From: Streptomyces sp. WP-1 | GTDB lineage: Bacteria; Actinomycetota; Actinomycetes; Streptomycetales; Streptomycetaceae | NCBI RefSeq assembly: GCF_030450125.1 | Contig: NZ_CP123923.1 | Coordinates: forward strand, 1,550,001 to 1,614,000 | Reading direction: 5' to 3' | Length of the DNA: 64,000 bases | In this document: in pieces, positions 52,012 through 61,385 of the stretch | How the letters are laid out: every line of letters begins with the position of its first letter | Position numbering within the stretch: position 1 is the first letter of the stretch | Translations under genes and position numbers: made by a program | The notes under the pieces: model-generated | What the model was told of the DNA's origin: nothing | Databases searched by the model: none | Seen by the model: the letters and a program-made list of their open reading frames with translations, nothing else

Positions 52012-52668
52012 TCACCCGGTGGTGCCCAGCGGCTCCCCCGTCGGGCCGGGGGTGCCCGGCGGTTCGACGGTGTGGGCCTCCCAGGTCAGGGCCCGCCAGC
52101 CGGTGCCCGGGTCGCCCTCCAGGGTGATCACACCGGTGTTGGCCAGCGGGCGGGCGGCGGCGAAGGCGACGTCGATGTTGCGGGCGCGGGCGGCGGTCCA
52201 CATCCGGATCGCGGCGCCATGGCTGACCAGGGCGACCGTGCCGGCGCCGCTGAGGTACGCCTCCTCGACCACGGCGTCGTACCGCGCGAGCGCCTCCTCG
52301 CCGCTCTCCCCGCCGGGGACGCGCAGCGCGGTGTGCCCGGCCGACCAGGCGAAGGCGGTGCGCATGTACGCCTGCGCCTCGGGGGCGTCGCCGGGCAGCA
52401 TCTCCAGGTGGCCCGCGGACAGCTCCCGGATGCCGTCGCGGACGGTGACGTCGAGCCCGCGCGCGAGGGCCAGCGGGGCGGCGGTGAGCTGGGTGCGGAT
52501 CAGCGGGGAGGCGTAGAGGGCGCCGATGTCCTCGGCGGCCAGCGCCCGGGGCAGGGCCGCGGCCTGGGCCTCGCCGAGCGGGGTGAGACCGGGTCCGGGC
52601 GCGGCGGTGTCCAGCAGCCGGCGCACATTGGACGTGGTCTGGCCGTGACGGATCAGGAGCAGGCGCAT
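52012..52668 (-). CDS. histidine phosphatase (phosphoglycerate mutase-like)
   Basis: A 218-residue protein with the phosphohistidine motif RHGQTTSN at residues 7-14 and the C-terminal His in VALVSHGAAIRMW. Starts at ATG 52668 behind AAGGAGAA. Family members act on phosphorylated sugars, nucleotides or cobalamin precursors. Confidence 0.9.
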   Translation of the reverse strand: MRLLLIRHGQTTSNVRRLLDTAAPGPGLTPLGEAQAAALPRALAAEDIGALYASPLIRTQLTAAPLALARGLDVTVRDGIRELSAGHLEMLPGDAPEAQAYMRTAFAWSAGHTALRVPGGESGEEALARYDAVVEEAYLSGAGTVALVSHGAAIRMWTAARARNIDVAFAAARPLANTGVITLEGDPGTGWRALTWEAHTVEPPGTPGPTGEPLGTTG

Positions 52669-52760
52669 CCGGGCGTTCTCCTTGTGGCGTCCGGGCGGCG
52701 TCCGCGCGGCAGGGGACGCGGTGGGGCAGGAAACGGGCACTTCAGGGTAACCGCACCCCT

Positions 52761-54269
52761 ATGAACGAGACCGAGACCCCGGACGTGGACCTGACCGCCC
52801 CGACCGCCGCCCCGCACCCCCTCTACGAACGGCTGCTCGCGGCCGACGGCCGGCTCTTCGAGCGGGCCGCCCGCTGGAACTGGCCGGGCGCCGAGCGCGT
52901 GCTGCCCCGGCTGAGCCGCAGCGCCAACCACGGTGTGCTGTGGGCCGGCGTGGCCGCCGCGGTGGCGGCGACCCGTACGCCCAGGGCCCGGCGGGCCGCC
53001 GTACGGGGCATGGCCTCACTGGCCGTCGCCTCCGCGACCGTGAACACGCTCGGCAAGCGCTCGGTGCGCCGGGCCCGGCCGCTGCTCGACCCGGTGCCGC
53101 TCGGGCGGCGCTTGCGGCACCAGCCGGTCACCACGTCCTTCCCCTCGGGCCATGCGGCGTCGGCGGCGGCCTTCGCCGTCGGGGTGGCACTGGAGTCCCC
53201 GGCGTGGGGCGCGGCGGTCGCGCCGCTGGCGCTCTCGGTGGCGGCCTCCCGGGTCTACACCGGGGTGCACTTCCCGAGCGACGTCCTGGCGGGTGCGGCG
53301 CTGGGCGTGGGCGCCGCCTTCCTGGTACGACGGCTCGTGCCGGCCCGCGCGGCGGCGGTGCCGGGCGCCCGGCCGCGCGCCGAGGTGCCCGCGCTGCCGG
53401 AGGGCGAGGGCCTGGTGGTGGTCGCCAATCAGGGCTCGGGCACCTCGGACCGGGTGAGCGCGCTGCGGGCGGCGCTGCCGCGCGCGGAGATCGTGGAGTG
53501 CGAGCCCGGTGAGACGGGCGACGCGCTCGCGAAGGCGGCGACGCGGGCCCGGGTGCTCGGGGTGTGCGGCGGCGACGGCACCGTGAACGCGGCCGCCGCC
53601 GTCGCCCTGCGCCACGGGCTGCCGCTGGCCGTGCTGCCGGGCGGCACCCTGAACCACTTCGCGTACGACCTGGGCGTGGAGGACGAGCGCGATCTGGCCC
53701 GCGCGGTGCGCAAGGGCGAGGCGGTACGGGTGGACGCGGGCCGGTTCGTCTCGGACGGCACCGAGGGCCTGTTCCTGAACACGCTGAGCCTCGGGGTGTA
53801 TCCGGAGCTGGTGCGCGCCCGGGACTCCTGGTCGCACCGGATCGGCAGCTGGCCGGCCGGGCTGCTCGGCGTGCTGCGGGTGCTGCGCGAGGGGCAGCAC
53901 CCGCTGGAGGTGGAGGTGGGCGGTGAACGGCGGCCGCTGTGGATGCTGTTCGCCGGAAACGGCGTCTACCACCGGATGGGGCTCGCGCCGGGCCGCCGTA
54001 CCGATCTGGCGGACGGCCTGCTGGACGTGCGTGTGGTGCACGGCAGCGGCCGGCCCGCGCTGCGGCTGCTCGCCGCGGCCGCCGCGGGGCCCCTGACCCG
54101 CTCGCCCGCGCATGCCGCCGTCCAGGTGAACCGGCTGCGGCTGACCGGCCTCGCGCCGGGCACCCCGCTGGCCTACGACGGGGAGGTCACGACCGTCTCG
54201 GGCGAGGTGACGGTGGAGAAGCTGCCGGAGGCGCTGACGGTCTACCGCCCGCTGCCCAGCACTTCCTGA
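52761..54269 (+). CDS. PAP2 phosphatase fused to a diacylglycerol-kinase-like domain
   Basis: A 502-residue fusion. The N-terminal PAP2 part carries all three motifs: KRSVRRARP (residue 99), PSGHAAS (128-134) and SRVYTGVHFPSD (163-174). The C-terminal part is a lipid kinase with GGDGTVNAAA (270) and LPGGTLNHFA. Together they would dephosphorylate and phosphorylate lipids. The fusion is common in actinobacteria. Start ATG 52761 has only a weak ribosome site. Confidence 0.92.
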   Translation: MNETETPDVDLTAPTAAPHPLYERLLAADGRLFERAARWNWPGAERVLPRLSRSANHGVLWAGVAAAVAATRTPRARRAAVRGMASLAVASATVNTLGKRSVRRARPLLDPVPLGRRLRHQPVTTSFPSGHAASAAAFAVGVALESPAWGAAVAPLALSVAASRVYTGVHFPSDVLAGAALGVGAAFLVRRLVPARAAAVPGARPRAEVPALPEGEGLVVVANQGSGTSDRVSALRAALPRAEIVECEPGETGDALAKAATRARVLGVCGGDGTVNAAAAVALRHGLPLAVLPGGTLNHFAYDLGVEDERDLARAVRKGEAVRVDAGRFVSDGTEGLFLNTLSLGVYPELVRARDSWSHRIGSWPAGLLGVLRVLREGQHPLEVEVGGERRPLWMLFAGNGVYHRMGLAPGRRTDLADGLLDVRVVHGSGRPALRLLAAAAAGPLTRSPAHAAVQVNRLRLTGLAPGTPLAYDGEVTTVSGEVTVEKLPEALTVYRPLPSTS

Positions 54270-54473
54270 CGGTCACCTCCTGACGGTCATCTCCCGACGG
54301 CCATTTCCCGACCGCCATTTCCTGGCAGGTCATTTCCTGACAGCCAGTCAGTCCATATCGCAAAACGTGGGTCTCATCATGCGGCCCGCGCGCGTACCGT
54401 GAACCGTGGCGCCGGCCGGTGCGGCCGGCGCGACGGGAAACGCGTCGAGGACGCGACGAGCAGGGGAACCGGC

Positions 54474-55295
54474 ATGCCGAAAGCACGGGAGACGGCCGTC
54501 TACACGCATGGGCACCACGAGTCGGTGCTGCGTTCGCACACCTGGCGCACCGCCGCCAACTCCGCGGGCTATCTGCTCGGTTCCCTCAAGCCGCACATGA
54601 GGGTCCTGGACATCGGCTGCGGCCCGGGGACCATCACCGCCGATCTGGCCGAGCTGGTGCCCGACGGCCGGGTGACCGGCGTCGACCGCGCCCCGGGCAT
54701 CCTGGAGCAGGCGCGGGAGACGGCCGCCGCACGCGGACTGGCCAACGTCGACTTCGCGGTCGCCGATGTGCACGCCCTGGACTACCCGGACGACACCTTC
54801 TGCGTGGTCCACGCCCACCAGGTGCTCCAGCACGTGGGCGACCCGGTGCAGGCGCTGCGCGAGATGCGCCGGGTGACGAGGCCGGGCGGGTTCATCGCCG
54901 TACGGGACGCGGACTACGCGGCGATGACCTGGTACCCGGCGCTGCCCGGCCTGGACGACTGGCTGGAGCTGTACGAGCGGGTGGCGCGCGCCAACGGGGG
55001 CGAGCCGGACGCCGGGCGCCGCCTGAAGTCCTGGGCGCTGGCCGCCGGGCTGCGGGACATCACCGCGAGCTGCGGCACCTGGACCTTCGCCACCGAGGAG
55101 GAACGCGCCTGGTGGAGCGGTCTGTGGGCGGACCGCACCGTGGCCTCCGCCTACGCCGAACGGGCTACGGCGGGCGGCCATGCCACGCCCGAGCGGCTGC
55201 GCGCGGTGTCGGACGCCTGGCGGGAGTGGGGGCGGCAGGAGGACGGCTGGTTCGCGGTCCTGCACGGGGAGATCCTGTGCCGCAAGGAGGCGTGA
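54474..55295 (+). CDS. class I SAM-dependent methyltransferase (UbiE-like)
   Basis: A 273-residue methyltransferase. SAM motif MRVLDIGCGPGTITADLAEL is followed by VTGVDRAPGILEQARETA and VHAHQVLQHVGDPVQALREM. ATG 54474 behind CAGGGGAA. Lies directly upstream of, and convergent with, the gvp operon end. Substrate unknown. Confidence 0.88.
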   Translation: MPKARETAVYTHGHHESVLRSHTWRTAANSAGYLLGSLKPHMRVLDIGCGPGTITADLAELVPDGRVTGVDRAPGILEQARETAAARGLANVDFAVADVHALDYPDDTFCVVHAHQVLQHVGDPVQALREMRRVTRPGGFIAVRDADYAAMTWYPALPGLDDWLELYERVARANGGEPDAGRRLKSWALAAGLRDITASCGTWTFATEEERAWWSGLWADRTVASAYAERATAGGHATPERLRAVSDAWREWGRQEDGWFAVLHGEILCRKEA

Positions 55296-55322
55296 GCCCC
55301 GGCGTACGCGGTGCCCCGCGAC

Positions 55323-55604
55323 TCAGTCGCGGGGCAGCAGGGGGCCGAGCGGCCCGAGGTCCAGGTTGAGGTCCTCGGGCCGCAGCCCGTAGCGGTCGCG
55401 CAGCTCCGCCATCCGGTCCTCCAGAAGCATCAGGGTGAGCCCGATCCGCTCCTCCTGCTCCTCGGTGAGGTCACCGGTGTCGAAGCGCCGTACGGCCTGC
55501 CGCTCCATGAGCTGGCGCAGCAGTTCCACCACGGTGAGCACCAGTTTCACCAGGTCGCGCTCGACCGTGTCGGGTTCGAGGTCGAGGCGCTTGGGGGCGG
55601 ACAT
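55323..55604 (-). CDS. gvpK: gas vesicle protein GvpK
   Basis: A 93-residue protein of the GvpK family (DTVERDLVKLVLTVVELLRQ, then LGPLGPLLPRD). The start overlaps the stop of gvpS (TGATG). Last gene of the ten-gene operon. GvpK is a small accessory protein thought to regulate or support vesicle assembly. Confidence 0.9.
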   Translation of the reverse strand: MSAPKRLDLEPDTVERDLVKLVLTVVELLRQLMERQAVRRFDTGDLTEEQEERIGLTLMLLEDRMAELRDRYGLRPEDLNLDLGPLGPLLPRD

Positions 55605-55813
55605 CACAGCTCCTTCGCGGGCAGCTCGGGCAGCATTTCGAACGGTGAGGGAACGGAGGCGTTGACCGAGCTGATCAGCGCGTTCAGGTCGATGCGGACG
55701 AGGTCCACGTCGGCGATGCGCAGCGTGATGTCGCCCGTGATGACCACGCCGCCCGCCAGCAGCCGGTCCAGCAGGTCGACCAGCGCGATCTCCCGGCGTT
55801 CCACTACGGTCAC
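55604..55813 (-). CDS. gvpS: gas vesicle protein GvpS (GvpA-like)
   Basis: A 69-residue protein with the GvpA core (IALVDLLDRLLAGGVVITGD, then RIADVDLVRIDLNAL). Starts at GTG with a GTGA overlap to gvpL. It is one of the GvpA-like minor proteins of the streptomycete cluster. Confidence 0.85.
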   Translation of the reverse strand: MTVVERREIALVDLLDRLLAGGVVITGDITLRIADVDLVRIDLNALISSVNASVPSPFEMLPELPAKEL

Positions 55814-56625
55814 CGGCCCTCCCCCGCCCGCGCGCCCTGCCGCGCGTCCTCCTCGGCGAGTCCGCTGAACGAGTACGCGGCCCAGGGCCCGGTCAGCTCC
55901 ACCCGCAGCCCGCCGGCCTCGTCCTTCGTACGGTCCACCAGTTCCACGAACTCCTCGGAGCGGTCCCGGGGCACCAGATAGGCCGCGTTCAGCACGTTGC
56001 GGCCCCGGGCGCCGGACAGCGAGGCGTTCTGCGGGGGATGCAGCCGGCAGTCCTCGGCGTGCGCGCACAGCCGCTGGTGCAGGGCGTCCGCGAACGCCTC
56101 GGCGGCCTGAAGGTCCGCCTCATGGGCGCGGGTGTCGGCGCGGCGGCGGCGCAGATAGTCGCGGCCGCTCATCGGCTTGTCCGGCTTCTCCGCCGTCCCG
56201 GCCCGCTCGCCCGCGGCGGGCTCGGCGGGCGGCTCCGTGAACACCTTGACGCCCCACTCCACCCGGCCCTCCAGCCGGTCCAGGGCCTGGCGGAAGTCCG
56301 TCTCGCGGGCCTCCATCATGCTGCGCACCCCGCTGTCGTCCCGGAAGACGGTCGCCAGGCGCAGCGGCAGCGGAGTGGTGACGGTGGTGAGCGCGTCGAT
56401 CACGCCCTGGTGGGCGCGGGCGCTCGCGGCCAGCCAGTCCAGGTCCTCCAGATGGGCCTTGAGCCCCTCCTCGCAGAAGTCGGCCTCGGGGACCGTACTG
56501 ACCACCGCGATCAGGCCGCGGTGGGACAGCAGGGCCGGCGGGGCGCCCCCGATGCCCGTCAGCTGGGCCTGGAGGGGCGCCCCGAGGGGGCGGCACACGG
56601 CGTACACATAGCGCAGTCCGGTCAT
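55810..56625 (-). CDS. gvpL: gas vesicle protein GvpL (GvpL/GvpF family)
   Basis: A 271-residue two-domain GvpF/L protein. N-terminal domain: LRYVYAVCRPLGAP; second domain ends in VELTGPWAAYSFSGL. It overlaps gvpJ (ATGA, 56622-56625) and gvpS. GvpF/L proteins act as chaperones of GvpA. Confidence 0.88.
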   Translation of the reverse strand: MTGLRYVYAVCRPLGAPLQAQLTGIGGAPPALLSHRGLIAVVSTVPEADFCEEGLKAHLEDLDWLAASARAHQGVIDALTTVTTPLPLRLATVFRDDSGVRSMMEARETDFRQALDRLEGRVEWGVKVFTEPPAEPAAGERAGTAEKPDKPMSGRDYLRRRRADTRAHEADLQAAEAFADALHQRLCAHAEDCRLHPPQNASLSGARGRNVLNAAYLVPRDRSEEFVELVDRTKDEAGGLRVELTGPWAAYSFSGLAEEDARQGARAGEGR

Positions 56626-56975
56626 GGCGCCTCCTTCCGCGCGCGGCCCGGCTCCAGCTCCTCCAGCCGGGCCAGCCGCTCTCTCAGCTCCGCGTTCTCC
56701 CGGGTCAGCTCGTCCCGGCGGGCCCGGGAGGACAGGGCCGGGTCGCTCTCCCACCAGTCGATCCCCATCTCCTTCGCCTTGTCCACCGAGGCGACGATGA
56801 GCCGCAGCTTGATGGTGAGCAGTTCGATGTCGAGCAGGTTGATCCGGATGTCACCGGCGATGACGACACCCTTGTCGAGGACGCGCTCCAGGATGTCGGC
56901 CAGGTTCGCGCCCGAGCCGCCCGAGCCGCCGTACGGGTCGGCGAATCCGCCCGGCCGGGAGGCGGGTGTCGTCAT
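56622..56975 (-). CDS. gvpJ: gas vesicle protein GvpJ (GvpA-like)
   Basis: A 117-residue GvpA-family protein with ADILERVLDKGVVIAGDIR and IELLTIKLRLIVASVDKAKE, plus a C-terminal coiled-coil-like tail. Overlaps gvpZ and gvpL by 4 bases on either side. Probably a minor structural protein. Confidence 0.88.
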   Translation of the reverse strand: MTTPASRPGGFADPYGGSGGSGANLADILERVLDKGVVIAGDIRINLLDIELLTIKLRLIVASVDKAKEMGIDWWESDPALSSRARRDELTRENAELRERLARLEELEPGRARKEAP

Positions 56976-58129
56976 CGACGGCTCCCGCGCTCGGCGTACT
57001 GGGGTTCTTCCTCCTCGTCACCCTCGTACTCCTCGTCCTCGGGTTCCTCGTCCTCGTACTCCCCCTCCTGCTCCTCGTCGTCCTCTTCGGGCTCCTCGTC
57101 CTCGTCCTCGTACGAGTCGTCCTCCTCGTCCTCGTACTCCTCCGGCTCCTCGGAGTCCTCGGCCTCCTCGCCCTCGGCCCGGTCCTCCGGCTCGCCGGAT
57201 TCCTCGTCCTCCGGCTCCCCGGATTCCTCGGACTCCTCCTCCTGGGACTCCTCCTCCGCGACCGCGTCCTCGTGGCTGCGGACGACCTCGCCGTCGCGGA
57301 TCTCGCCGCGCCAGCCGTCGTCCGCCTCCGCCTTGAGGGTGATGAAGCGGGCGAAGTGCTTCAGGTCCAGCCTGACCCGGCGGCCCTGGGCGCGCCAGAT
57401 GTTGCCGGTCTTCTCGAAGAAGCCGCTCGGGTAGTACTCGATGACCAGCAGCACCCTGGTCAGGTTGTCACCGAGCGCGTGGAAGGTGACGACGCCCTTG
57501 GTGCTGCCCTTGGCGCCCTCGGAGGTCCACTGGATGCGCTGGTCGGGGATCTGCTCGGTGGTGCGGGCCTTCCAGCTGCGGCTGGACCAGAAGATCTTCG
57601 CCTGCCAGTCGGTCTCGGTGTCTCCGGCGCGCGAGACGCTCTTGACGCCGTGCGCGAAGGTGGAGAAGTCCTGGAACTGGGTCCACTGGTCGTAGGCGGT
57701 GCGCAGCGGCACGCCGACGTCGATGAACTCCATGATCACAGTGGGCTTGTGGCCGCTGCGGCCCTTGCCGCCCTTCTTGCCGCCCCCCAGGTTCTTGACC
57801 GCGTCCATGACGTTGTCCTTCACACGGGAGGCGCCGAGTTCCAGCGCGGAGCGCAGGGGCCCCTTGCCCTCGGCGAGCTTGCGGCCGCCGTCCAGGGCGA
57901 GTTTGGCGAAGCCGGGGCTGTTGCCCTCGGCGATGTCGTTCAGCTTGCCGGTGGTCTCGCCGAGCTTGCGGCCGAGACCGGTGAGCAGCCGCTGGGCCTG
58001 CGCGGACAGGTACTCCTGCGCCTCCTCCTTCAGCCGGTCGGCGGCCTCGCTGTGGGCGAGGTCGGAGAGCGGATTGGTGTCCTTGGCCTTTCCCGCGGCC
58101 GAGGCCGCGGATCCCACGGTGTCTGTCAT
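56972..58129 (-). CDS. gvpZ: gas vesicle-associated protein GvpZ (SRPBCC fold, acidic tail)
   Basis: A 385-residue protein. Residues 1-120 look helical and amphipathic; residues about 125-270 form an SRPBCC/START-like domain (FIDVGVPLRTAYDQWTQFQD, then TRVLLVIEYYP); the last 105 residues are almost entirely Glu/Asp/Ser with repeated EDEE. It overlaps gvpY and gvpJ by 4 bases. Found in the same operon position as gvpZ of streptomycete gvp clusters. Role unknown; lipid or surface binding is a guess. Confidence 0.8.
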   Translation of the reverse strand: MTDTVGSAASAAGKAKDTNPLSDLAHSEAADRLKEEAQEYLSAQAQRLLTGLGRKLGETTGKLNDIAEGNSPGFAKLALDGGRKLAEGKGPLRSALELGASRVKDNVMDAVKNLGGGKKGGKGRSGHKPTVIMEFIDVGVPLRTAYDQWTQFQDFSTFAHGVKSVSRAGDTETDWQAKIFWSSRSWKARTTEQIPDQRIQWTSEGAKGSTKGVVTFHALGDNLTRVLLVIEYYPSGFFEKTGNIWRAQGRRVRLDLKHFARFITLKAEADDGWRGEIRDGEVVRSHEDAVAEEESQEEESEESGEPEDEESGEPEDRAEGEEAEDSEEPEEYEDEEDDSYEDEDEEPEEDDEEQEGEYEDEEPEDEEYEGDEEEEPQYAERGSRR

Positions 58130-58803
58130 CCTTCATCGCCGCCCTTCGCGGAACCGCGGCGGGAGCCGGCCGGCTTCTTCGCGGCCGTCTGGCGCTGCGC
58201 GCCGGTCTTCTTGGCCGCCGTCCTCTTCCTCGCGGGGGCCGACTTCTCCGCCGTGCCCGTGCCGGTCCGCCGCGCCGCGGTCTTCTTCGCGGCGGGCTTC
58301 TGGGCCCGGGACTTGCCGGTGGTCCGGCCGCCGTCGTCCGGCTCGTCCTCGTCCGGCTCGTCGTCGTCCGGCTCGTCGTCGCGGTCGGCCGCGCGGCCCT
58401 CGCCCTTGTCCTCGCGGTCCTCGTGGCCGGTGGCGCGCTCGTCCTCGCGCTCCTCCTCGGCATCGTCGTCGGCCTCGTCCGCGGGCGCTTCGGAGACCTC
58501 GCCGCGCACCTGGGCGGTGCGGTCGTGGAGGCGGTCGGCGAGACTGCTCAACTGCCGTTCGACCATGGCCCCGGAGGCCGCCTTGCCGACGCCCCGCAGT
58601 TCGGTGCTCAGCTGGTCGCCGATCTCCTTGAACTGCGGGTTGTCGCGCAGCTGTTTACGTGCGAGGTCGACGAGCGCGCCCGGGCCGAGGTTGAGCTTCT
58701 TGCCCGCCACGAGCGAGCCGACCGCGATGGCCATCTTCAGTTTCCTGGTGCGTCCCAGGAAGTATCCGGCCCCTATGGCGAGGCCCAGTGCCGTTCGGTT
58801 CAT
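58126..58803 (-). CDS. gvpY: gas vesicle-associated protein GvpY (histone-H1-like tail)
   Basis: A 225-residue protein. The N-terminus is hydrophobic with a glycine pattern (ALGLAIGAGYFLGR), the middle is acidic (DDEPDDDEPDEDEP), and the last ~60 residues are Ala/Lys-rich with AAKK repeats as in histone H1 tails. Four-base overlaps with gvpG and gvpZ. Matches gvpY by position in the streptomycete cluster order. Its basic tail could pair with the acidic tail of GvpZ. Confidence 0.78.
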   Translation of the reverse strand: MNRTALGLAIGAGYFLGRTRKLKMAIAVGSLVAGKKLNLGPGALVDLARKQLRDNPQFKEIGDQLSTELRGVGKAASGAMVERQLSSLADRLHDRTAQVRGEVSEAPADEADDDAEEEREDERATGHEDREDKGEGRAADRDDEPDDDEPDEDEPDDGGRTTGKSRAQKPAAKKTAARRTGTGTAEKSAPARKRTAAKKTGAQRQTAAKKPAGSRRGSAKGGDEG

Positions 58804-59063
58804 CGTCCCGTTCCGTTGCCTGTGGTGTCGCCGGGGCCCTGGGGGGCTTCCAGCCGGTCGAGCAGTTCGTCCTCGCGCCGGTCGAACTCCTCCTCGGTGA
58901 TCTCGCCCGCCGTCAACTGCTCTTCGAGGCGGGCGAGTTCGGCCCGTACGGTGGCGGGGTCGTAATAGATACGTTCCGCCTCGCGGAGCACCTGGTTGAT
59001 CGCCCAGCCGCTGCCGCGCACGGGCGCGAAGGGCAGCAGCAGCACTTCCTTGATCAGTCCCAT
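58800..59063 (-). CDS. gvpG: gas vesicle protein GvpG
   Basis: An 87-residue GvpG (MGLIKEVLLLPFAPVRGSGW, then ITEEEFDRREDELLDRLE). Starts at ATG behind GGAAGGAGGAC. It is followed by gvpY with a 4-base overlap and preceded by a 51-base gap after gvpF. GvpG is an assembly cofactor. Confidence 0.92.
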   Translation of the reverse strand: MGLIKEVLLLPFAPVRGSGWAINQVLREAERIYYDPATVRAELARLEEQLTAGEITEEEFDRREDELLDRLEAPQGPGDTTGNGTGR

Positions 59064-59114
59064 GGGGTCCTCCTTCCGCTCTCCGTCCGGGCCGCTCGGG
59101 TCGTTCGCCGCCCG

Positions 59115-59879
59115 TCAGGACGCCGCGGCGGCGGAGTCCGCGTCCGCCGGGCGGGCGGGGCCCGGTTCGACGAAGCTGTACGGCGGCAGCGGGCCGTTGA
59201 CGCGCAGTTCCAGGTGGGGCCGGTCGGCCCGGATCCGTTCGACGGCGGCCAGGAACTCCTCGGCGGTGTCCCGGGCGACCAGGAACGAGACATTGAGCAG
59301 CCAGCCGGTGGACTCGGGTCCGGCGCTGACGGCTGCGGCGGTCGGCTCCAGCAGGCTCCGCACCTGGGCGGCGTCCTCGGCCTCCCGCGCCTTGACGGCG
59401 CCGGCGACCATCTCGCCGAGGCGGATCTTGTCGTCGTAACTGCCGCCGCCCGCCTTGCGGTTCGCGTCGGCGAGGGCGCGCAGGTCCGGCTGCTCGGCCA
59501 TCACCAGGTGGAGGACGGCCTCCTCGACGTGGTTGCCCTTGACGTTGAACTCGACCTTGCCGTCCAGGGCCGCGAGCCGCTCCCGGTAATGGTCGGCGCG
59601 CTCGCCCAGGACATGGGTGACGGTGTCGTCGTCGGGGGCGACGTTGCCGAACCGCATGGGCAGCACGCAGCCGCCGGCGCCCGCCTCGGCGAGCACGTTC
59701 TGATGCGCGAGCAGATCCCTGCGCTTGGGACGCAGGCTCTCCGGAGCGTCACTGACCAGTGCGGTCAGCTCACCCTCGGTGAGGAGCCGCACGGGCAGCG
59801 GCGGCTGGCCGACACCGGTCATCCCCTCGGGGAGCGCCGGGTGGGAACGGGCGGTGATCCCGTAGACGTACGTGCTCAC
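59115..59879 (-). CDS. gvpF: gas vesicle protein GvpF
   Basis: A 254-residue GvpF ([20 protein letters not shown], then [14 protein letters not shown], then [12 protein letters not shown]). It overlaps the gvpA stop by 4 bases. It is a chaperone of GvpA and a conserved part of all vesicle operons. Confidence 0.92.
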   Translation of the reverse strand: MSTYVYGITARSHPALPEGMTGVGQPPLPVRLLTEGELTALVSDAPESLRPKRRDLLAHQNVLAEAGAGGCVLPMRFGNVAPDDDTVTHVLGERADHYRERLAALDGKVEFNVKGNHVEEAVLHLVMAEQPDLRALADANRKAGGGSYDDKIRLGEMVAGAVKAREAEDAAQVRSLLEPTAAAVSAGPESTGWLLNVSFLVARDTAEEFLAAVERIRADRPHLELRVNGPLPPYSFVEPGPARPADADSAAAAS

Positions 59880-60298
59880 TCCTGCTCCTCCTTGCGGCGA
59901 CGGCTCGTGGTCCTACGGGCGCGGGGGCGTTCCTCGTCGCCCTCGTCGCGCGCCTGCTTGAACGCGTCGGATATGGTCTCGGCGGCGCCGGAGAGGGCGC
60001 CCTTGGACTTGCCGCGCGCACCGGACTCGGTGACCTGGCCGACCACGTCGGGCAGGCCGGGGCTCTTGTTGGGTCCGGATTCCAGGTCGAGGCGGTTGCA
60101 CGCCTCGGCGAAGCGGAGATAGGTGTCGACGCTCGCCACGACCACGCGGACGTCGATCTTCAGGATCTCGATACCCACCAGGGAGACGCGCACGAAGGCG
60201 TCGATCACCAGGCCACGGTCGAGAACCAGTTCAAGTACGTCGTAGAGGCCGCTGCTGCCTCCACCGCCGCCGCTCTGCTGTGCCGGGACAACGGTCAT
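59876..60298 (-). CDS. gvpA: gas vesicle structural protein GvpA
   Basis: A 140-residue protein with the GvpA core ([20 protein letters not shown], then [20 protein letters not shown]). It carries a longer C-terminal extension (~70 residues, charged) than the classic 70-75-residue GvpA. It follows gvpO after a 76-base gap in which a second promoter could lie. It forms the vesicle wall. Confidence 0.92.
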   Translation of the reverse strand: MTVVPAQQSGGGGGSSGLYDVLELVLDRGLVIDAFVRVSLVGIEILKIDVRVVVASVDTYLRFAEACNRLDLESGPNKSPGLPDVVGQVTESGARGKSKGALSGAAETISDAFKQARDEGDEERPRARRTTSRRRKEEQE

Positions 60299-60374
60299 GC
60301 CCGCCGTTCCTCCTCCAGGTCGGTTACTGAATGGTTGGTCTGTGAAACCCGACTGTTTGTTCTGTGCGACCCGT

Positions 60375-60851
60375 CTACCGGCCGCCGGAGCGTGCGTCGG
60401 CTCTGCCGCGCTCGTAGCGGCGGACCCGCCGGTAGCCGGTCAGCTGCCCCTCCCGGTCGAGTTCGACCTGGTAGCTGCCCATGAGGCTCATGGTGTCCGG
60501 CACCCTGGACAGCTCCAGTACCTCGACCTCCAGGGACCAGCCGTCCTCGGTCTGCTCGAAGGAGGAGACCGATTCGGCTTCGAGTCCGGTCAGCTCGGCG
60601 AGCTGGCCGCGCGCCTGCCGCAGCACCTCCATGAGGGGCGGTCGGCGCCCTTCGGGCTCGTGCGTGGACTCCTCGCCGTCGGAGGACGGCCGGGGGGCCC
60701 TACGAGTCGTCCGGGTGGTCTTGCGGGGCTTCCGGGGCTCCGCGTCCGGCTCCTGTTCGATTTCCTGCGATGTCTCTTGGTCGTCTTCCCGCTCGGATTT
60801 CCGGGATTCTCGTGAATTCTGTGTCCGTGCTGTGCGATCTGTGTTCGACAT
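60375..60851 (-). CDS. gvpO: gas vesicle protein GvpO
   Basis: A 158-residue protein: a disordered, charged first half (Thr/Arg/Glu-rich) and a C-terminal GvpO domain ([20 protein letters not shown], then [20 protein letters not shown]). ATG 60851 has AGAGG 6 bases upstream; GTG 60857 is an alternative. It is the first gene of the operon. Confidence 0.9.
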   Translation of the reverse strand: MSNTDRTARTQNSRESRKSEREDDQETSQEIEQEPDAEPRKPRKTTRTTRRAPRPSSDGEESTHEPEGRRPPLMEVLRQARGQLAELTGLEAESVSSFEQTEDGWSLEVEVLELSRVPDTMSLMGSYQVELDREGQLTGYRRVRRYERGRADARSGGR

Positions 60852-60929
60852 GGCCACCTCTTTGGTGCGGGTGGCCGCTCATCCCGTGGCCAAACCTTCC
60901 CGGCCGTGCTCAGTCGCGCAGGTCCGTGA

Positions 60930-61385
60930 GACGCCGCCGCGCGGGCCGAGACCACGCCCCGGGCCGGCGGCTCCGCCCACGGGTCGGTGCGGGCCTGTTC
61001 CGGGGCGTCGGCGATGGTCCAGCGGCGCGCATGGGGCCCCGGGGCCGAGGTGGAGGCGGCCGCCGCGGTCGTCCTCGCGGACGGCGGTGGTGAGCCGGTC
61101 CGGGTGCCGTGCGGCGGCGAGTTCGGCGACGTCACAGGTGGTCAACGGGGCGGCGGGCGGGGCGAGTTCGGCTGGCAGGGTGCGCGGGTGATCCACTCCG
61201 GGTCGTGCTCAGGGGTGGCTTTCCGCATGAAGGGGCCCGTCGAGGCCCGGGGGGTCGCGGTCGGCGAGGCCGCCCTCGGTGTGCTCGGGGGCGCCCCAGC
61301 GGCCGGGGAAGAGGATCTTCCCCGGCCGCTGGATCCGTACGGTGCGCCGACCGGCCCGTATCGGCCGGTCGGCGTCCTCGCTCAC
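60930..61385 (-). pseudogene. remnant of a LigD-type polymerase/primase gene
   Basis: Starting at GTG 61385, overlapping the transketolase stop, a 58-codon frame reads IRAGRRTVRIQRPGKILFPG, as at the N-terminus of the LigD-type nonhomologous end-joining polymerase. A second fragment on the same strand (about 61145-61000) reads AELAAARHPDRLTTAVREDD then GAPCAPLDH, as near the C-terminus of that domain. The catalytic middle is missing. This is most simply an internal deletion followed by decay. Confidence 0.5.
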
